A DNA stretch of 9,930 nucleotides from an uncultured Terrimonas sp. (lineage in GTDB: Bacteria; Bacteroidota; Bacteroidia; Chitinophagales; Chitinophagaceae): assembly GCA_946886925.1 (NCBI GenBank), contig CAMPJQ010000055.1, positions 1 to 9,930 on the forward strand, written 5' to 3'. Each line of letters begins with the position of its first letter. Within the stretch, counting starts at the first letter, position 1. The notes beneath the pieces are model-generated. The model made no database searches and was not told the DNA's origin. It worked only from the letters and a program-made list of their open reading frames with translations. Position numbers and translations under genes: made by a program. This document shows, piece after piece, positions 7,521 through 9,930 of this stretch.

Positions 7521-7528
7521 TATCTTTG
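7521..7528 (+). promoter_or_regulatory. Candidate -7 promoter box before the L,D-transpeptidase gene
   Basis: TATCTTTG is a perfect match to the Bacteroidota -7 consensus TAnnTTTG, followed by CA as often seen. A TTG lies at 7505-7507, but the 13-base gap is shorter than the usual 17-23, so the -33 element is uncertain. Transcription from here would give a long leader of about 140 bases holding two short reading frames and a small hairpin (CCTGGA 7586-7591 with TCCAGG 7606-7611). Confidence 0.5.
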
Positions 7529-7582
7529 CAACCTTTTGAATAAGGGCAATCACGCTGATTTTAAAAGATTAAATAAGATATT

Positions 7583-7677
7583 ATGCCTGGACTAAGAAGA
7601 TATTTTCCAGGATTGTTATTTACAATATCCAAAAGCTAATGCCGTTAATATGGGGCTTAGAAATTATAATCCGATGA
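7583..7677 (+). other. Two chained short reading frames in the transpeptidase leader
   Basis: The first frame starts at the ATG at 7583, encodes 18 residues (MPGLRRYFPGLLFTISKS) and ends TAA at 7637-7639. That stop overlaps an ATG at 7639 as TAATG. The second frame encodes 12 residues (MPLIWGLEIIIR) and ends TGA at 7675-7677, overlapping the ATG at 7674 of the main gene as ATGA. The chain therefore leads directly into the start I chose for the transpeptidase. Neither has a clear Shine-Dalgarno. This may be a translational control device or chance; only the overlaps are observed. Confidence 0.25.
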
Positions 7678-8423
7678 AATTCCATTCCGTACCTAAAAAA
7701 CTGGCACTTGCCTTTCTTTTTCTTGCGCCCGTGCTCATTTCGGGTACCAAAGCAAACCTTTTTTCCCCGGTTCTTCCAACAGTTAGCTATTATCTTCCAA
7801 CCGATTTTCGTGCAGAGGTCCGCAAAGTATTTGTAAACCGCTTATACGACAGCATTCATTTACAAGAATTGGGACTCCAAAAGAATGTGCTCGAACTGGC
7901 AATGAAAGGGTTTAGTAAGTTGGCTAATAAGGGCAGGTTAAACAGGGACAGCATTCTTACGATCATTGATTTTTCAAGATCATCGCGTGAAAAAAGAATG
8001 TATATTATTGACCTGAAAAATGTTGAGCTTTTATTCAACAGCAGGGTGGCGCATGGAAAAAACTCGGGAATGGAATTTGCACATCAGTTCTCCAATATTA
8101 TGTCATCTCATAAAAGCAGTCTTGGGTTTTATGTAACAGCAAAAACCTACAGTGGCGAAAACGGTTATTCGCTGCGGTTGCGGGGAATGGAAAAGAATAT
8201 TAACGATAAAGCATTCAGGAGAAGCATAGTGATACATGGCGCCGGTTATGCCGACGACCGGTTTTTGCAGGAAAAAGGAATGCTGGGAAGAAGTTATGGA
8301 TGCCCGGCAGTGCCGATGGAGGATCACAGGGCCATTATTGATGCTATTAAAGAGGGTTCCTGTTTATTCATTTATTCGCCCGACAAAAAATATTTAAAAT
8401 TTTCCACAGTCTTAAACGGTTAA
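7674..8423 (+). CDS. Exported murein L,D-transpeptidase catalytic-domain protein (YkuD_2 type)
   Basis: This exported protein of 249 residues carries an L,D-transpeptidase-like catalytic domain, the enzyme type that makes 3-3 peptide cross-links or attaches proteins to peptidoglycan using a cysteine. Numbering from the ATG at 7674, a basic and then hydrophobic signal segment covers about 1-28 (MKFHSVPKKLALAFLFLAP). The domain has the strand MYIIDLKNVELLFNSRVAHG, the short motif SSLGFYVTAKTYSG, the histidine motif RSIVIHGAGYA (His188) and the cysteine motif GRSYGCPAVP (Cys210), then a closing IYSPDKKYLKF. The tyrosine stands where classical YkuD enzymes have histidine in SHGC; the GCPA(V/L) form is what I expect of the YkuD_2 family. 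An in-frame ATG at 7650 adds eight residues (MGLRNYNP) and remains possible. The gene ends 27 bases before a hairpin terminator. The enzyme class is well supported; the exact reaction is inferred. Confidence 0.87.
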   Translation: MKFHSVPKKLALAFLFLAPVLISGTKANLFSPVLPTVSYYLPTDFRAEVRKVFVNRLYDSIHLQELGLQKNVLELAMKGFSKLANKGRLNRDSILTIIDFSRSSREKRMYIIDLKNVELLFNSRVAHGKNSGMEFAHQFSNIMSSHKSSLGFYVTAKTYSGENGYSLRLRGMEKNINDKAFRRSIVIHGAGYADDRFLQEKGMLGRSYGCPAVPMEDHRAIIDAIKEGSCLFIYSPDKKYLKFSTVLNG

Positions 8424-8450
8424 GGTAAATATAAGAATGGTTAAGGTTGA

Positions 8451-8484
8451 AGCCTGGTCTGCTACGGAGACCGGGCTCTTTTAT
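8451..8484. terminator. Hairpin terminator between convergent genes
   Basis: AGCCTGGTCT (8451-8460) pairs with AGACCGGGCT (8468-8477) over ten base pairs with one G-T wobble and a loop of seven bases (GCTACGG), followed by CTTTTATT. This is a standard intrinsic terminator for the plus-strand transpeptidase gene. Its tail overlaps the stop codon of the minus-strand response regulator. The same stem could stop minus-strand transcription, but the tail on that side (TTCAACCTTAA) is poorer in T. Confidence 0.75.
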
Positions 8485-9173
8485 TCCATTACAAACCTGT
8501 AGCCAATCCCTTTTATGGTAATAATCTCCAATGCAGGATCGCTTTTAAGATAGCTCCTGATTTTGGTGACGTATACATCTAATGTTCGTGAATTAAAGAA
8601 GGAATCACTTCCCCATAGTACGTTCAGGATATCTCTTCTGTCAATAACATGCTGGCGGTTTTCGTACAGCAGTTTCAACAACTCACTTTCCCTGAAAGAC
8701 AATTTTTTCTCCTCCGTATTACAGGTCAAAGTTTGCCGGTGCGGATTAAAAACATATTTACCCATCCTTATCTCGTCCTTTTGCTCCGGATTTTGCACTT
8801 CACCATTGCGGTAACGCAAAGCATTCTCCACACGTACAATAAGTTCTTCCATGCTAAAAGGCTTGCGTATATAGTCATTGGCGCCTTTATTAAACCCTTT
8901 TACCAGGTCGGTGGTTTGAGTTTTGGCAGTTAAAAAAATTATGGGCATGGAAATGTCAGCCTGCCTGATTTCTTCCGCAATGGCAAAGCCGTCTTTATTG
9001 GGAAGCATAATATCCAGGATGCAGATATCAGGTTTGATTTCATGAAATTGTGTCATCACATCTGCACCATCCATTTCTAACAAAACTTCATAGCCCCGGC
9101 TTTCAAGGCTTTCTTTTACAATTTTCGCCAGGAATGTTTCATCTTCAACATACAGTATTTTAGTTTTCTTCAT
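8481..9173 (-). CDS. OmpR/PhoB-family response regulator
   Basis: This is a 230-residue DNA-binding response regulator. The receiver domain (about 4-120) has the acidic pair Glu10/Asp11, the phosphorylation site Asp54 in CILDIMLPNKDG, Thr82 in IIFLTAK and Lys104 in DYIRKPFS, so all key residues are present. A short linker (about 122-135) leads to a winged-helix domain (about 136-229) with LSFRESELLKLL, the recognition-helix region SRTLDVYVTKIRSYL and the wing IITIKGIGYRFV, as in OmpR/PhoB proteins. It should bind DNA as a dimer once phosphorylated by the adjacent kinase. The ATG lies inside the 3' end of the kinase gene (14-base overlap), so translation is probably coupled. Its own targets are unknown. 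RprY-like regulators of Bacteroidota are the closest type I would expect, but I cannot assign it. Confidence 0.95.
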   Translation of the reverse strand: MKKTKILYVEDETFLAKIVKESLESRGYEVLLEMDGADVMTQFHEIKPDICILDIMLPNKDGFAIAEEIRQADISMPIIFLTAKTQTTDLVKGFNKGANDYIRKPFSMEELIVRVENALRYRNGEVQNPEQKDEIRMGKYVFNPHRQTLTCNTEEKKLSFRESELLKLLYENRQHVIDRRDILNVLWGSDSFFNSRTLDVYVTKIRSYLKSDPALEIITIKGIGYRFVME

Positions 9174-9930
9174 GGGTAAGGGGCAATTTTATTATGAATT
9201 CACTTCCATTGCCGGGTTCGCTGTGCAGGGTAATGGCGCCTTGGTGCTGTTGAACAATATGGGCTACATAACTTAAGCCTAAACCGTATCCCTTTATGTT
9301 ATGCCTGTTATCGGTTGGAACACGGAAGAATTTTTCAAAGATTTTGTTTTTGAATTCAGCGGGTATTCCAATCCCATTATCCTTCACGCTTAATGTGCAT
9401 TCGTTGTCTTTACAGGATATGCCCACATCAATTAAGGGCTTGTCTTTGCTGTACTTGAGCGCATTATCCAAAAGATTGTACAGCACACTGGTAATATGCA
9501 ATTGATCTGCCGTTATCATAAACTGGCTGCCGGAACTGTGCAGGCTAACTTTTGCTTTCGCTTTTTCAAATTGCAGTCCCATGGAGTCTATCACTTCGGT
9601 TGCCAGTTGCTTTAGGTCAAATTGTTCATATTTTAGTTCTGTCTGCTGTTTTTCAAACATCGAAAGTTTGAGCACTTTATCTACCAGCATAGACAACCTG
9701 TTTAATTCATTTCCTGCTATGTCAAGGTATTCCTTTGTACGCTCAGGCTGCTGTAATACATTAAAGTTTTTTATCGCCTCAATCGCTACGCTCACTGTAG
9801 AAATAGGCGTTTTTAGCTCATGGGTGATATTGCTGATGAAGTCGTTTTTAATATTGGTAAGCCTTTGCTGAGCTCTAAGATTTCTGTATAAAACAGAAAA
9901 AGCAGTGATGGTTAGTCCTATGAGAAAAAT
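9160..9930 (-). CDS. Sensor histidine kinase, C-terminal part (cut by window edge)
   Basis: The frame runs open to the right edge, giving 256 residues of the kinase end; the sensor domain and true start lie outside. The fragment begins with a hydrophobic helix (IFLIGLTITAFSVLY), the last transmembrane segment, then a dimerisation domain with the H-box ITHELKTPIS (phospho-acceptor His37 of the fragment, codon at 9820-9822). The ATPase domain has the N-box VLYNLLDNALKYS, the D-box VKDNGIGIP, an F-box IFEKFFRV, the G-box GYGLGLSYV and the end GNGSEFIIKLPL. All catalytic boxes are intact, so an active HisKA/HATPase_c kinase is expected, transferring phosphate to the overlapping response regulator. 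A GTG at 9795 is an internal codon after the H-box and cannot be the start, since it would remove the essential histidine. The signal it senses cannot be inferred. Confidence 0.95.
   Translation of the reverse strand: MFLIGLTITAFSVLYRNLRAQQRLTNIKNDFISNITHELKTPISTVSVAIEAIKNFNVLQQPERTKEYLDIAGNELNRLSMLVDKVLKLSMFEKQQTELKYEQFDLKQLATEVIDSMGLQFEKAKAKVSLHSSGSQFMITADQLHITSVLYNLLDNALKYSKDKPLIDVGISCKDNECTLSVKDNGIGIPAEFKNKIFEKFFRVPTDNRHNIKGYGLGLSYVAHIVQQHQGAITLHSEPGNGSEFIIKLPLTHEEN

Noticed and set aside
8563..8933. Plus-strand frames opposite the response regulator
   Set aside because: They are antisense to intact receiver and winged-helix domains and show no motif or start signal.
9160..9795. A 211-residue kinase starting at GTG 9795
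   Set aside because: The frame continues upstream to the window edge and includes the essential H-box histidine and a membrane helix, so the gene is partial, not short.

Overview
The window looks like ordinary chromosomal DNA of a Bacteroidota bacterium, most likely of the Chitinophagaceae type. The reasons are the moderately AT-rich DNA, the scarcity of strong Shine-Dalgarno sites, promoter-like boxes of the Bacteroidota sigma type (TAnnTTTG with an upstream TTG), and lineage-typical families: a DUF6089/PorG-like barrel, a YkuD_2 L,D-transpeptidase, and a two-domain FUSC protein. I see no transposase, phage gene, tRNA, rRNA or CRISPR array. The taxonomic call rests on recall of family distribution, not on a search.

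Layout. The first ~97 bases may hold the tail of an upstream gene. On the plus strand follow an alpha/beta hydrolase (121-900), a CBS-pair protein with an ACT-like C-terminal half (936-1595), a short Omp85-type outer-membrane protein with one POTRA-like domain (1686-3116), NAD kinase (3131-4006), a DUF6089 outer-membrane barrel resembling the type IX secretion protein PorG (4176-5030), a FUSC/YccS-like inner-membrane protein (5177-7408) and a secreted L,D-transpeptidase-like protein (7674-8423). A hairpin with a T-rich tail at 8451-8484 separates these from a convergent minus-strand two-component system: an OmpR-type response regulator (8481-9173) and its histidine kinase (9160 to the window end, N-terminus missing). 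The two overlap by 14 bases.

How the genes may work together. The hydrolase, CBS, Omp85-like and nadK genes lie in one direction with gaps of 35, 90 and 14 bases and could be co-transcribed, though weak internal promoters are possible. The last three plus-strand genes are envelope genes behind larger gaps (169, 146 and 265 bases to the chosen starts), two of them with visible promoter-like boxes. The common theme is the cell envelope: outer-membrane assembly, possible type IX secretion, an inner-membrane helical protein, and peptidoglycan cross-link remodelling. NADP supply by NAD kinase sits among them. The two-component system may sense something unrelated, since its sensor domain is outside the window.

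No clearly new system is visible. The most unusual details are short upstream reading frames that overlap, by TGATG or ATGA, the chosen start codons of two exported-protein genes (4108-4176 and 7583-7677), the compact Omp85 protein next to nadK, and the CBS-ACT architecture.
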